Shown here piece after piece: positions 43,246-52,788 of a stretch of DNA of 64,000 nucleotides. This DNA is from Pseudoalteromonas sp. T1lg48 (GTDB taxonomy: Bacteria; Pseudomonadota; Gammaproteobacteria; Enterobacterales; Alteromonadaceae). The DNA is taken from NCBI RefSeq assembly GCF_002964785.1, contig NZ_PQCC01000018.1:186001-250000 (forward strand). The letters run 5' to 3'. The first letter of the stretch is position 1, and every line of letters starts with the position of its first letter. The notes under the pieces are model-generated. The model was not told the DNA's origin. It was given only the letters and a program-made list of their open reading frames with translations, and did not search any database. A program made the position numbers and the translations under genes.

Positions 43246-44531
43246 TTAGCGCTTATCCTGACTTACATAATCACGCTTGGTCGCGCCTTTATACAGCTGT
43301 CGTGGACGGCTGACTTGTGACCAGGCTGAGATAGCATTTCATCCCAGTGAGAGATCCAACCAACGGTACGCGCCATAGCAAAGATCACGGTGAACATGCT
43401 GGTAGGAATACCAATCGCCTTAAGAATGATACCTGAGTAGAAGTCTACGTTCGGGTATAGTTTCTTCTCTACGAAGTACGGATCTTCTAGCGCGATTTGC
43501 TCTAGACGCATTGCTACGTCTAGTAGAGGATCTTCGATATTCAGCTCTTTAAGCACTTCGTGACAGGTTTCGCGCATTACCGTAGCGCGTGGGTCGAAGT
43601 TCTTATAAACACGGTGACCAAAGCCCATTAGACGGAACGGATCATTCTTGTCTTTTGCTTTGGCAACGTATTCGTCGATGCGATCAACTGAACCGATTTC
43701 CTGCAGCATGGTCAAGCAGGCTTCGTTAGCGCCGCCGTGTGCTGGACCCCACAGTGATGCGATACCCGCAGCGATACACGCATAAGGGTTAGCGCCTGAA
43801 GAACCAGCGATACGTACTGTCGACGTAGACGCGTTTTGTTCGTGGTCAGCGTGCAACATGAAGATACGGTCCATTGCTTTAGCTAGCACTGGGCTTACCT
43901 TGTACTCTTCAGAAGGCACTGAGAACATCATGTGTAGGAAGTTCTCGGCGTAGCTCAAATCGTTACGTGGGTAAACGAAAGGCTGACCGATGGTGTATTT
44001 GTAAGCCATTGCCGCGATAGTAGGCAACTTAGCTACCAGGCGGATTGCGCTGCGCTTACGCTGTGCAGGGTCTGCAATGTCCAGGTCCTGGTGGTAGAAA
44101 GACGACATAGCACCAACCACGCCACATAGCATCGCCATTGGATGCGCATCAACGCGGAAGCCCTGGAAGAAAGCCGCAACCTTCTCGTGCACCATGGTGC
44201 TTAGGGTGATTGAGTTTGAGAACTTCTCAAGCTGTTCTTCAGTTGGCAGTTCGCCGTTTAGAAGTAGGTAGCAAAGCTCGGTGTAGTTTGAGTGCTGTGC
44301 TAGCTGGTCGATAGGGTAGCCGCGGTGTAGTAGTACACCTTTGGCGCCATCGATGTAGGTGATAGATGAGTCACAAGAGCCAGTCGACATAAAACCTGGG
44401 TCGTAAGTGAAGTAACCGTGAGAGCCCAAGGTACGAACGTCGATAACGTCTTGACCCGCAGTGCCTTCATAAATTGGAAGCTCGATCGGGTCGTGTCCAT
44501 CAATATGAACTGTGGCTTTCTTATCTGCCAT
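43246..44531 (-). CDS. gltA: Citrate synthase (GltA), C-terminal frameshift
   Basis: First enzyme of the TCA cycle. The body is intact: [19 protein letters not shown], the catalytic His in [12 protein letters not shown] and the second in [14 protein letters not shown]. As read, the frame stops at 43263 after [17 protein letters not shown] and gives 422 residues. In the adjacent frame the bases down to a TAA at 43246 encode [18 protein letters not shown] and QDKR, the expected end of GltA, whose RPRQLY segment holds an active-site Arg (E. coli Arg407). One base is missing near 43317-43320; restored, the protein has 428 residues. Since gltA is normally needed for growth, an assembly indel is likeliest. 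AGGAG precedes the ATG. Confidence 0.93.
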
Positions 44532-44959
44532 CTATTTATCTCCTAATAAGAATAACAAGCTGTTGCTGTTATGCATGATACTAATGTTAAGCAAATTGCG
44601 ATCATTCTAACGTACAAGAGGGGTAGAAAGTCAATTTTAATGCATATTCGTATAATAAATATTCCTCGCAGATTAAATATTATACCAATGGCTAATTCGC
44701 AAACCTGCGAGACTAAACAAGAATTGTAATATCCTCTACAGACTTATATACTGTCTGAGGTTCAATACCGTAACGTCTTTGAGTAAACCGATTAGGACAA
44801 ATCAGTGGAAATTCGCTTTAAAGTCGAACACCTAAAGTGAATCTTTCGCATGTCTGCGGTTTATTTCTGTGAGCGCATTTATGCAGCAATGCATAAATGG
44901 TTATAAAAACAATGTAGATGGCTCTATTTTTTCAATGTGAGCAAGATGGGCAAGTAACT
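44532..44959. promoter_or_regulatory. Divergent gltA/sdh control region (about 430 bp)
   Basis: Facing sdh, TTGTAA (44724-44729), 17 bp, TATACT (44747-44752) is a good promoter and leaves a leader of about 200 nt. Facing gltA, a minus-strand TTGACT (44634-44629) and TAGAAT (44609-44604) are 19 bp apart. A TATAAT at 44651-44656 and an inverted repeat CTCGCAG (44665-44671)/CTGCGAG (44705-44711) lie between. A half CRP-like TGTGA occurs near 44868. I see no gene here; control by ArcA or CRP is likely from other species but not shown. Confidence 0.6.
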
Positions 44960-45337
44960 GTGAAAAAGCAAAGACCTGTAAATCTCGATCTAACGACCAT
45001 CTCTATGCCAGCAACGGCCAAAGCTTCAATTCTTCACCGCGTCACCGGTGTAGCAATGTTCTTTGCCTTGACCTTTGTGATTTGGGCATGGGCTGAGTCT
45101 TTATCTTCTCCGGAAGGATTTGAATTTGTCAAAAGCCTGTTAACCGGGTTTGTTGCCAAATTTATCGCCTGGGGTACCCTCACCGTTCTTTCGTATCACT
45201 TCATCGCAGGTGTACGCCACTTAATCCAAGATTTGGGTCCGTGGAAAGAATTAGACTCAGCTAACGCGACTGCAAAAGCTGGTTTCGTGTTGTGGGTAAT
45301 TGTTGCTGTTCTAGCGGGAGTTTGGCTATGGTCTTAA
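44960..45337 (+). CDS. sdhC: Succinate dehydrogenase cytochrome b556 subunit (SdhC)
   Basis: Membrane anchor of complex II that binds haem b and quinone with SdhD. Three membrane helices; KKQRPVNLDLTTI and ASILHRVTG are the N-terminal signature, and SYHFIAGVRHLIQDLG holds the haem-ligand His. I place the start at GTG 44960, giving 125 residues beginning at KKQRPVNLDL as in homologues; an in-frame ATG at 44918 would add 14 unusual residues and has no ribosome binding site. First gene of sdhCDAB; it overlaps sdhD. Confidence 0.92.
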   Translation: MKKQRPVNLDLTTISMPATAKASILHRVTGVAMFFALTFVIWAWAESLSSPEGFEFVKSLLTGFVAKFIAWGTLTVLSYHFIAGVRHLIQDLGPWKELDSANATAKAGFVLWVIVAVLAGVWLWS

Positions 45338-45675
45338 ATCAAGCATCTCTTAAGCGCAATGGCGTTCAGGATTTCGTATCTCTTCGTGCAACGGCGCTAG
45401 TAATCAGCGCATACGCACTATTTATTATTGGTTATCTGCTTTGCACTCCAGCACTAACCTATGAAGCATGGTCAGGCCTTTTTGGCAACCTAGCAATGAA
45501 AGTGTTCACACTTGTGGCACTGACTTGCATCATGGTTCATGCACGTATCGGCCTTTGGCAGGTACTAACTGACTACGTAAAGAACGCTCAGCTACGCGCG
45601 TTTCTTGGCTTCGTACTAAACCTTATGGCGCTTACTTACGTAGTAATCGGCCTATTCGTTCTATGGGGTGTTTAA
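45328..45675 (+). CDS. sdhD: Succinate dehydrogenase hydrophobic anchor subunit (SdhD)
   Basis: Second membrane anchor of complex II. The 115-residue product (same length as E. coli SdhD) opens MVLNQASLKRNGVQDFVSLRATA, has three membrane helices and the conserved HARIGLWQVLTDYV with a quinone/haem-region His and Asp-Tyr. GGAG lies 7 bases before the ATG at 45328, inside the end of sdhC, so the two overlap by 10 bp. sdhA follows with no gap. Confidence 0.95.
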   Translation: MVLNQASLKRNGVQDFVSLRATALVISAYALFIIGYLLCTPALTYEAWSGLFGNLAMKVFTLVALTCIMVHARIGLWQVLTDYVKNAQLRAFLGFVLNLMALTYVVIGLFVLWGV

Positions 45676-47448
45676 GTGAAATATTCAGTTCGCGAATTTG
45701 ATGCGGTAGTAATTGGTGCCGGCGGCGCGGGTATGCGTGCAGCACTAGCTATCACCGAATCGGGCAAGTCTTGTGCTCTTATTTCTAAAGTTTTCCCAAC
45801 TCGTTCTCACACTGTATCGGCGCAGGGCGGTATTACCGTAGCGCTAGGTAACTCGCACGAGGATAACTGGGAATGGCACATGTACGATACCGTTAAAGGT
45901 TCTGATTACATCGGTGACCAAGACGCTATCGAATACATGTGTAAAACTGGCCCGGAAGCGATCACCGAGCTAGAAAACATGGGTCTTCCATTTTCACGTT
46001 TTGAAAATGGCCGTGTTTATCAGCGTCCTTTCGGCGGTCAGTCGAAAAATTTTGGTGGTGAGCAGGCTGCTCGTACAGCGGCTGCCGCAGACCGTACAGG
46101 TCACGCGCTTCTTCACTGCCTATACCAGCAGAACGTTAAAAACAAAACCAACGTTTATTCTGAATGGTATGCACTTGATCTAGTTAAGAACGACGACGGT
46201 GCCGTTGTTGGTTGTACAGCAATCGACATCGAGACCGGTGAAGTTGTTTACTTCAAGTCTAAAGCGGTTGTTCTTGCAACAGGTGGTGCAGGTCGTATCT
46301 TCGCCTCAACCACAAATGCGCACATCAACACAGGTGACGGTGTTGGTATGGCAACACGTGCCGGTGTGGCAATGCAGGACATGGAAATGTGGCAGTTCCA
46401 CCCAACCGGTATCGCCGGTGCCGGTGTACTCGTGACTGAAGGCTGTCGTGGTGAAGGTGGTTATCTTTTAAATAAAGATGGCGAGCGTTTCATGGAGCGT
46501 TATGCACCAAACGCTAAAGACCTTGCTTCTCGTGACGTTGTTGCTCGTTCAATGATGACAGAGATCCGTGAAGGTCGTGGTTGTGAAGGTCCATGGGGTC
46601 CACACATCAAGCTTAAGCTAGACCACCTGGGTGAAGAAACGCTTAACCTACGTCTTCCTGGCGTATGTGACCTGGCGAAAACATTCGCTCACGTTGACCC
46701 AGCAAAAGAGCCAATTCCAGTAATCCCAACCTGTCACTATATGATGGGTGGTGTACCGACCAACGTAAATGGTCAGGTATTGAGCGTTGATGCACAAGGC
46801 AACGACAAGCTGATTGAAGGTCTATTCGCGGTAGGTGAAATTGCCTGTGTATCTGTACACGGTGCTAACCGTCTAGGTGGTAACTCACTGCTTGACCTTG
46901 TAGTATTCGGCCGTGCCGCGGGTAACTTCCTAGGTACTTACCTGAACGACTACCAAGCGCAGCGTGAAGCTTCAACTGACAACATTGACGGTGCCCTTGC
47001 GCGCTTCAATCGTTGGGAAACGTCTAAACCTGGTCAAGGTGAAGACCCAGTGCAAATTAAGAAAGACCTACAACAGTGCATGCAGCTTAACTTCTCGGTA
47101 TTCCGCGAAGGTGATGCTATGGCGACTGGTCTTAAAGAGCTTAAAGAAATCCGTGAGCGTCTTCAGTTCGCCCGTCTTGATGACAAATCAAGCGACTTCA
47201 ATACTCAACGTATTGAATGTCTAGAACTAGATAACCTGATGGAAACTGCTTACTCGACAGCGGTTGCTGCAAACTTCCGTACCGAGAGCCGTGGTGCACA
47301 CTCACGCTTCGACTTCCCAGAGCGTGATGATGACAACTGGCTATGTCACAGTATCTACAACCCTGAGACAGAGCAGATGTCAAAACGTGACGTTAACTAC
47401 GCGCCTAAGCTACGTGAAGCGTTCCCACCTAAAGCTCGTACTTACTAG
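45676..47448 (+). CDS. sdhA: Succinate dehydrogenase flavoprotein subunit (SdhA)
   Basis: Catalytic subunit of complex II, oxidising succinate to fumarate with covalent FAD. At 590 residues it opens [22 protein letters not shown], has the FAD-linking His in [11 protein letters not shown] near 45, the active-site [15 protein letters not shown] and [19 protein letters not shown]. The start is GTG directly after the sdhD stop. Its codon use favours high-expression choices (GGT, CGT, AAC) more than the neighbouring operons. Confidence 0.98.
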   Translation: MKYSVREFDAVVIGAGGAGMRAALAITESGKSCALISKVFPTRSHTVSAQGGITVALGNSHEDNWEWHMYDTVKGSDYIGDQDAIEYMCKTGPEAITELENMGLPFSRFENGRVYQRPFGGQSKNFGGEQAARTAAAADRTGHALLHCLYQQNVKNKTNVYSEWYALDLVKNDDGAVVGCTAIDIETGEVVYFKSKAVVLATGGAGRIFASTTNAHINTGDGVGMATRAGVAMQDMEMWQFHPTGIAGAGVLVTEGCRGEGGYLLNKDGERFMERYAPNAKDLASRDVVARSMMTEIREGRGCEGPWGPHIKLKLDHLGEETLNLRLPGVCDLAKTFAHVDPAKEPIPVIPTCHYMMGGVPTNVNGQVLSVDAQGNDKLIEGLFAVGEIACVSVHGANRLGGNSLLDLVVFGRAAGNFLGTYLNDYQAQREASTDNIDGALARFNRWETSKPGQGEDPVQIKKDLQQCMQLNFSVFREGDAMATGLKELKEIRERLQFARLDDKSSDFNTQRIECLELDNLMETAYSTAVAANFRTESRGAHSRFDFPERDDDNWLCHSIYNPETEQMSKRDVNYAPKLREAFPPKARTY

Positions 47449-47459
47449 GAGAGATGACG

Positions 47460-48176
47460 ATGGCAACTTTAGAATTATCTGTTTATCGTTACAATCCAGA
47501 TGTGGATAACGCACCGCGCATGCAGGACTACACCCTAGAGGTGGAAGAAGGCCGCGATATGATGGTGCTTGATGCCTTGATTCTGTTAAAAGAACAAGAT
47601 CCAAGCCTGGCATTCCGTCGTTCTTGCCGCGAAGGTGTATGTGGTTCTGACGGTGTTAACATGAACGGCAAAAACGGCCTTGCCTGTATCACGCCTATTT
47701 CTGCGTTGCAGAAAAACGGCAAAGGTAAGGTAGTTATTCGTCCACTTCCAGGTCTACCGGTAGTGCGCGACCTCGTAATTGATATGACTCAGTTCTATAC
47801 CCAATACGAGAAAGTGAAGCCGTACCTAATCAATGACACGCCGGCAGCAGGCGAGCGCCTTCAATCAATTGAAGAGCGTGACAAGCTTGACGGCCTATAC
47901 GAGTGTATCTTGTGTGCGTGTTGTTCTACTTCTTGTCCGAGTTTCTGGTGGAACCCAGACAAATTTATTGGCCCAGCTGGCTTGTTACACGCTTATCGCT
48001 TCTTGGCGGATAGCCGTGATACAGCAACCGAAGAACGCTTGGCCGATTTGGACGACGCATTTAGCGTATTCCGTTGTCACAACATCATGAACTGTGTCAA
48101 CGTGTGCCCGAAAGGCTTGAATCCGACTAAAGCGATTGGTCAAATCAAATCAATGCTTCTTAATCGTTCTGTTTAA
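47460..48176 (+). CDS. sdhB: Succinate dehydrogenase iron-sulfur subunit (SdhB)
   Basis: Carries electrons from FAD to quinone through three Fe-S clusters. At 238 residues (same as E. coli) it has the 2Fe-2S set SCREGVCGSDGVNMNG near 55-70, then CILCACCSTSCPSFWWNP for the 4Fe-4S and 3Fe-4S sites and CHNIMNCVNVCPKGLNP near 205-220. The ATG at 47460 has AGGAG 8 bases upstream; an ATG six bases earlier is too close to it. Confidence 0.97.
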   Translation: MATLELSVYRYNPDVDNAPRMQDYTLEVEEGRDMMVLDALILLKEQDPSLAFRRSCREGVCGSDGVNMNGKNGLACITPISALQKNGKGKVVIRPLPGLPVVRDLVIDMTQFYTQYEKVKPYLINDTPAAGERLQSIEERDKLDGLYECILCACCSTSCPSFWWNPDKFIGPAGLLHAYRFLADSRDTATEERLADLDDAFSVFRCHNIMNCVNVCPKGLNPTKAIGQIKSMLLNRSV

Positions 48177-48191
48177 GGGCATAATAACGCA

Positions 48192-48248
48192 AAGAATGGC
48201 TAGACATCTGTCTGGCCATTCTTCGATCACTTACTCAATTACTGAGTA
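48192..48248 (+). other. Two stem-loops between sdhB and sucA
   Basis: A 14-bp stem (48192-48205 with 48210-48223, 4-nt loop, one G-T wobble) is followed by TACTCA/TGAGTA (48232-48237 with 48243-48248). No T-run follows, so this looks like an intra-operon RNA stability or processing element rather than a terminator. Confidence 0.55.
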
Positions 48249-48290
48249 GGCTAGACAATGTAAATCTGCGCTAGATAAAAGGGCTTATAA

Positions 48291-51104
48291 ATGCACGATG
48301 GTGTGATGAAGGCATGGCTAGAGTCTTCTCATCTATACGGCGGCAACGTTGCTTATGTTGAGGAGCTTTATGAAGCATATCTTGATGATGTGACTTCAGT
48401 GCCAGAAGAATGGCGTGTAGTGTTCGAACAACTTCCAAAAGTGGAAGGCGTGGATGTAGAAACCAAGCATTCACAAGTTAGAGCCGAATTCGCCGAACTG
48501 GCAAAAAATAAACACCGAGAAGTAGTTATTGCAGAAGGGGGTCAGGGCGACCCGAAACAGATTAAAGTTCTGCAACTTATCAATGCTTTTCGTTTCCGTG
48601 GTCATCAAAATGCGAACCTTGACCCCTTGGGTCTATGGCAGCGTGAACGCGTACGCGATTTAGACTTAGAATTCCACGGCCTTTCCAAAGAAGATTTCGA
48701 TACCGAGTTTTATGTAGGTTCATTCGCCGCCGGCGGTGAGATGATGAAACTGGGTGATCTATATCAAGCACTTAAGACTACTTACTGCGGTTCTATTGGT
48801 GCTGAATACATGCACATCACATCGACCGAAGAGAAGCGTTGGTTACAACAACGTCTTGAATCGGTGCAGGCTCGCCCGCAATTCGATAGCGCCACCAAAA
48901 AGCGTATCCTTAAAGGTCTGATTGCTGCCGATGGTCTAGAAAAGTACCTGGGTGCTAAATTCCCAGGCGCCAAGCGTTTCTCTCTTGAAGGTGGTGACGC
49001 CCTAGTACCTATGCTGAAAGAGCTGATTCACCGTGCCGGTGAAAGCGGTCAGCAAGAAGCGGTTATCGGTATGGCCCACCGTGGTCGTCTAAACGTGCTT
49101 GTAAACGTACTGGGTAAGAACCCGTCTGCCTTGTTCGACGAATTCGCCGGTAAGCACAATGACACGCTAGGCTCGGGTGATGTGAAATATCACATGGGTT
49201 ATTCTTCAGATTTCGCAACCGCTGGCGGCAGTGTTCATATGGCACTTGCATTTAACCCGTCGCACCTTGAAATCGTTAACCCGGTTGTGATGGGTTCGGT
49301 GCGCGCTCGTCTAGACCGTCTAGGTTGTGAAAGCGGTTCAAAAGCACTGCCAATTACCATTCACGGTGACTCGGCTATCGCCGGTCAAGGTGTGGTACAA
49401 GAAACTTTCAATATGTCGCAAACCAACGCCTTTAAGGTAGGTGGTAGCGTACGTATCGTGGTTAATAACCAGGTTGGTTTCACTACCTCTAACGCCGAAG
49501 ATACCCGTTCAACAGACTACTGTACCGACATCGCGAAGATGGTTCAGGCGCCGATTTTCCACGTTAACTCAGACGACCCGGAAGCGGTTGCCTTTGTAAC
49601 GCAAATCGCCCTTGATTTCCGTAACCAGTTTAAGCGCGATGTGGTTATCGACTTGGTGTGTTACCGACGTCACGGTCACAACGAAGCCGACGAGCCAAAT
49701 GCAACGCAGCCGTTGATGTATCAAAAAATCAAAAAGCACGCGGTACCTCGTGAAATCTATGCACAGCAGTTGATTTCTGAAGGCCTGTTCACCGAACAAG
49801 AGATCAAAAACCTGATCGATAGCTATCGTGCCGGTTTGGATGATGGTCACTGTGTGGTTGAAGAAATTGAGCCAGAGACTAAGCACTCATCTGAGTGGTC
49901 TAAGTTCGTTGGTCACGATTGGGATACGCAATACGATGCCAGCGTGCCGGTTGAGAAGCTTAAAGAGCTTGGTAACAAGGTCGCTTCATACCCAGAAAAC
50001 CATAAGGCACAATCGCGCGTTAAGAAAATTTACGACGATCGTAAGGCCATGGCTGCCGGTGACAAAAAGCTGGACTGGGGTATGGCGGAAACGCTTGCCT
50101 ATGCAACCATGGTAGAAGAGGGCACGGACATCCGCCTTACGGGTCAGGACTCGGGTCGTGGTACCTTCTTCCACCGTCACGCGGTTGTACACAACCAGAC
50201 CGACGCCTCAACCTACTTGCCACTGCAGCATATCAGCGAAAACCAAGGCGCCTTCGAGGTGTACGACTCGGTGCTTTCTGAAGAAGCGGTACTGGCATTT
50301 GAATACGGTTATGCCACGGCAGAGCCAACCTCACTGGTTATGTGGGAAGCACAGTTTGGTGACTTCGCTAACGGCGCCCAGGTTGTATTCGACCAATTCC
50401 TAAGCTCGGGTGAGCAAAAGTGGGGCCGTCTGTGTGGCCTAACCTGTTTGCTACCACATGGCTACGAAGGTCAGGGCCCGGAGCACAGCTCGGCGCGTCT
50501 TGAGCGTTTCCTTCAGCTGTGTGCGGATCACAATATGCAGGTGTGTGTACCTTCGACTCCGGCGCAGGTTTACGCCATGCTTCGTCGTCAGGCGGTACGT
50601 CCGCTTCGTCGTCCGCTGATCGTAATGACGCCAAAATCGTTGCTACGTCACCCGCTGGCGGTTTCGTCACTGGAAGAGCTTTCTGAAGGCGTATTCCACA
50701 ATATGATCGATGAGATCGATGATCTCGATGCGAAGAAAGTTGAGCGCGTGGTGTTCTGTAGCGGTAAGGTTTACTACGAACTACTGCAAGAGCGTCGCAA
50801 GCAAGAGCTCGATAATGTTGCCATCGTGCGTGTTGAACAACTTTACCCATTCCCGCATCAGGAAATGGCGAATATTGTTGAGCGTTACAGCCATGTGAAA
50901 GATTTTGTATGGTGTCAGGAAGAGCCGCAGAACCAAGGTGCTTGGTACTGCTCGCAACACCATTTCTGGAATTCAATTCCACAGGGTGCAAACCTGACAT
51001 ACGCAGGTCGTAAAGCCTCTGCAGCTCCTGCATGTGGTTATATGGCCGTCCATACTAAAGAACAACAAGCGTTAGTCGCTGACGCGCTTACCATTAAAAA
51101 ATAA
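48291..51104 (+). CDS. sucA: 2-oxoglutarate dehydrogenase E1 component (SucA)
   Basis: Thiamine-diphosphate enzyme that decarboxylates 2-oxoglutarate. At 937 residues (E. coli 933) it has the N-terminal E2-binding arm (LESSHLYGGNVAYVEELYEAYLDD), GMAHRGRLNVLVNVLGK, the ThDP-binding region around GDSAIAGQGVVQETFNMS and NNQVGFTTS, and GQDSGRGTFFHRHAVVH near 615. It follows sdhB after 114 bp containing hairpins, without its own obvious promoter; sucB follows after 10 bp. The E3 gene (lpd) is not in the window. Confidence 0.98.
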   Translation: MHDGVMKAWLESSHLYGGNVAYVEELYEAYLDDVTSVPEEWRVVFEQLPKVEGVDVETKHSQVRAEFAELAKNKHREVVIAEGGQGDPKQIKVLQLINAFRFRGHQNANLDPLGLWQRERVRDLDLEFHGLSKEDFDTEFYVGSFAAGGEMMKLGDLYQALKTTYCGSIGAEYMHITSTEEKRWLQQRLESVQARPQFDSATKKRILKGLIAADGLEKYLGAKFPGAKRFSLEGGDALVPMLKELIHRAGESGQQEAVIGMAHRGRLNVLVNVLGKNPSALFDEFAGKHNDTLGSGDVKYHMGYSSDFATAGGSVHMALAFNPSHLEIVNPVVMGSVRARLDRLGCESGSKALPITIHGDSAIAGQGVVQETFNMSQTNAFKVGGSVRIVVNNQVGFTTSNAEDTRSTDYCTDIAKMVQAPIFHVNSDDPEAVAFVTQIALDFRNQFKRDVVIDLVCYRRHGHNEADEPNATQPLMYQKIKKHAVPREIYAQQLISEGLFTEQEIKNLIDSYRAGLDDGHCVVEEIEPETKHSSEWSKFVGHDWDTQYDASVPVEKLKELGNKVASYPENHKAQSRVKKIYDDRKAMAAGDKKLDWGMAETLAYATMVEEGTDIRLTGQDSGRGTFFHRHAVVHNQTDASTYLPLQHISENQGAFEVYDSVLSEEAVLAFEYGYATAEPTSLVMWEAQFGDFANGAQVVFDQFLSSGEQKWGRLCGLTCLLPHGYEGQGPEHSSARLERFLQLCADHNMQVCVPSTPAQVYAMLRRQAVRPLRRPLIVMTPKSLLRHPLAVSSLEELSEGVFHNMIDEIDDLDAKKVERVVFCSGKVYYELLQERRKQELDNVAIVRVEQLYPFPHQEMANIVERYSHVKDFVWCQEEPQNQGAWYCSQHHFWNSIPQGANLTYAGRKASAAPACGYMAVHTKEQQALVADALTIKK

Positions 51105-51114
51105 GGGATAAGAG

Positions 51115-52608
51115 ATGACCACAGAAATCAAGGTTCCTGTTCTTCCTGAGTCAGTTGCAGACGCGTCAGTCGCAACATGGCACGTGAGTGTTGGCGACAA
51201 AGTTAGTCGCGATCAAAACCTGGTTGACATCGAAACCGACAAGGTTGTTTTAGAAGTAGTTGCACCTGCCGACGGTGTGATCACTGAAATTAAAGAACAA
51301 GAAGGCGCAACAGTGCTTGCCGAGCAGGTAATTGCCATTATCGGTGAAGCTGATGCCGCTGACGCTGGTTCTGAGCCAGCTCCATCTGAAGACAAAGCCG
51401 CTCCAGCCGCTGCTGGCGCACAAGAAGGTAAAGAAGTGGATATTAAAGTTCCTGTACTTCCAGAATCTGTTGCTGATGCAACAATCGCTACATGGCACGT
51501 ACAACCAGGCGAAGCGGTAAGCCGCGACCAAAACCTGGTTGATATCGAAACTGACAAGGTTGTTCTTGAGGTGGTAGCACCTGAAGACGGCGTGATGGGT
51601 GAGCACATCCATGGCGAAGGCGAGACGGTACTGGCCGAGCAAGTGATCGGTAAGATGAAAGCCGGTGCTTCTGCTGGCGCTGCGCCTGCGGCGGCACCTG
51701 CAGCCGACGCATCAAGCGATGACAGTGCTGCTGACGCGCTAACTCCTTCTGTACGTCGTTTAATTGCCGAGAAAGGTCTTGATGCTTCAAAAATCAAGGG
51801 TTCTGGTAAGAACGGTCGTGTAACCAAAGAAGACGTTGATGCCTTCATTAAGAGCGCGCCTGCTAAGCAAGAAACTGCTGCAGCTGCGACTCCTGCGCCT
51901 GTTGGCAACCGTACACAAAAACGCGTTCCTATGACACGTCTGCGTAAGACCATTGCTAACCGTCTACTTGAAGCGAAGAACTCAACGGCCATGTTGACGA
52001 CCTTCAACGAAGTAAACATGAAGCCTATTATGGATCTTCGTAAGCAATACCAAGAGGTATTCGAAAAGCGTCACGGTACGCGTCTTGGTTTCATGTCTTT
52101 CTACGTGAAAGCGGTAGTTGAAGCGCTTAAGCGCTTCCCAGAAGTAAATGCGTCAATTGACGGTGATGATATTGTTTATCACAACTACTTCGACATCAGC
52201 ATCGCGGTATCGACTCCGCGTGGTCTGGTGACGCCAGTTCTTCGTGACTGTGACAAGCTATCACTTGCTGAGATCGAAAAGGGCATCAAAGACCTGGCGA
52301 TCAAAGGCCGTGACGGTAAGCTAACTGTTGAAGATATGACGGGTGGTAACTTCACCATCACTAACGGTGGTGTATTTGGTTCACTACTTTCAACACCAAT
52401 CATCAACTTACCGCAGTCTTCAATTCTAGGCATGCACAAGATCCAAGACCGTCCAATGGCGGTTAACGGTAAGGTAGAAATCCTACCTATGATGTACCTA
52501 GCACTATCGTATGACCACCGTCAAATCGATGGTAAAGAGTCGGTAGGCTTCTTGGTAACCATCAAAGAGATGTTAGAAGATCCTACGCGTCTTCTACTAG
52601 ACGTATAA
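51115..52608 (+). CDS. sucB: Dihydrolipoyl succinyltransferase E2 with two lipoyl domains (SucB)
   Basis: Core of the 2-oxoglutarate dehydrogenase complex; passes the succinyl group to CoA. The 497-residue product is about 90 residues longer than E. coli SucB (405) because it has two near-identical lipoyl domains, each with [13 protein letters not shown] (lipoyl Lys43 and Lys148), joined by Ala/Pro-rich linkers. An E1/E3-binding domain ([28 protein letters not shown], about 205-235) and the catalytic domain with [12 protein letters not shown] follow. AAGGGATAAGAG precedes the ATG. A strong terminator separates it from sucC. Confidence 0.97.
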   Translation: MTTEIKVPVLPESVADASVATWHVSVGDKVSRDQNLVDIETDKVVLEVVAPADGVITEIKEQEGATVLAEQVIAIIGEADAADAGSEPAPSEDKAAPAAAGAQEGKEVDIKVPVLPESVADATIATWHVQPGEAVSRDQNLVDIETDKVVLEVVAPEDGVMGEHIHGEGETVLAEQVIGKMKAGASAGAAPAAAPAADASSDDSAADALTPSVRRLIAEKGLDASKIKGSGKNGRVTKEDVDAFIKSAPAKQETAAAATPAPVGNRTQKRVPMTRLRKTIANRLLEAKNSTAMLTTFNEVNMKPIMDLRKQYQEVFEKRHGTRLGFMSFYVKAVVEALKRFPEVNASIDGDDIVYHNYFDISIAVSTPRGLVTPVLRDCDKLSLAEIEKGIKDLAIKGRDGKLTVEDMTGGNFTITNGGVFGSLLSTPIINLPQSSILGMHKIQDRPMAVNGKVEILPMMYLALSYDHRQIDGKESVGFLVTIKEMLEDPTRLLLDV

Positions 52609-52630
52609 GCGTCATATTTGCATAAAAATT

Positions 52631-52660
52631 AAGCTGCGGCTCTTGCCGCAGCTTTTTTTT
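52631..52660 (+). terminator. Terminator between sucB and sucC
   Basis: AAGCTGCGGC (52631-52640), loop TCTT, GCCGCAGCTT, then a T-run to 52660. It splits sucAB from sucCD. Confidence 0.92.
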
Positions 52661-52682
52661 GCCACCTTTAGTCGTACTAGGG

Positions 52683-52755
52683 TTTTCAAGCATTGCCATG
52701 AGAACTATACTAGGTGCGCAATTTGGGATGGTTGAATAAATTGCATATTTATTCA
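52683..52755 (+). promoter_or_regulatory. sucCD promoter and leader palindrome
   Basis: TTTTCA (52683-52688), 17 bp, TATACT (52706-52711) gives sucCD its own promoter. TGAATAAAT (52733-52741) and ATTTATTCA (52747-52755) form a perfect 9-bp inverted repeat in the leader. The TGAAT/ATTCA arms recall an ArgR box but the spacing is too wide for one; an RNA hairpin or another dimeric regulator is as likely. Confidence 0.55.
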
Positions 52756-52788
52756 GCTCTTTTAGTACAAAAAATTGGATAAAGCATC

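Noticed and set aside
44868..44884. A CRP site before sdhC
   Set aside because: Only the TGTGA half is present; the second half does not match TCACA.
50368..51033. A 221-codon minus-strand frame inside sucA
   Set aside because: Fully antisense to conserved E1o sequence, with no recognisable domain or ribosome site.
51213..52019. A 268-codon open frame on the minus strand inside sucB
   Set aside because: It is antisense to conserved lipoyl and linker coding sequence; its Ser/Thr/Ala-rich product is what biased codons give on the other strand, and it has no family motif.
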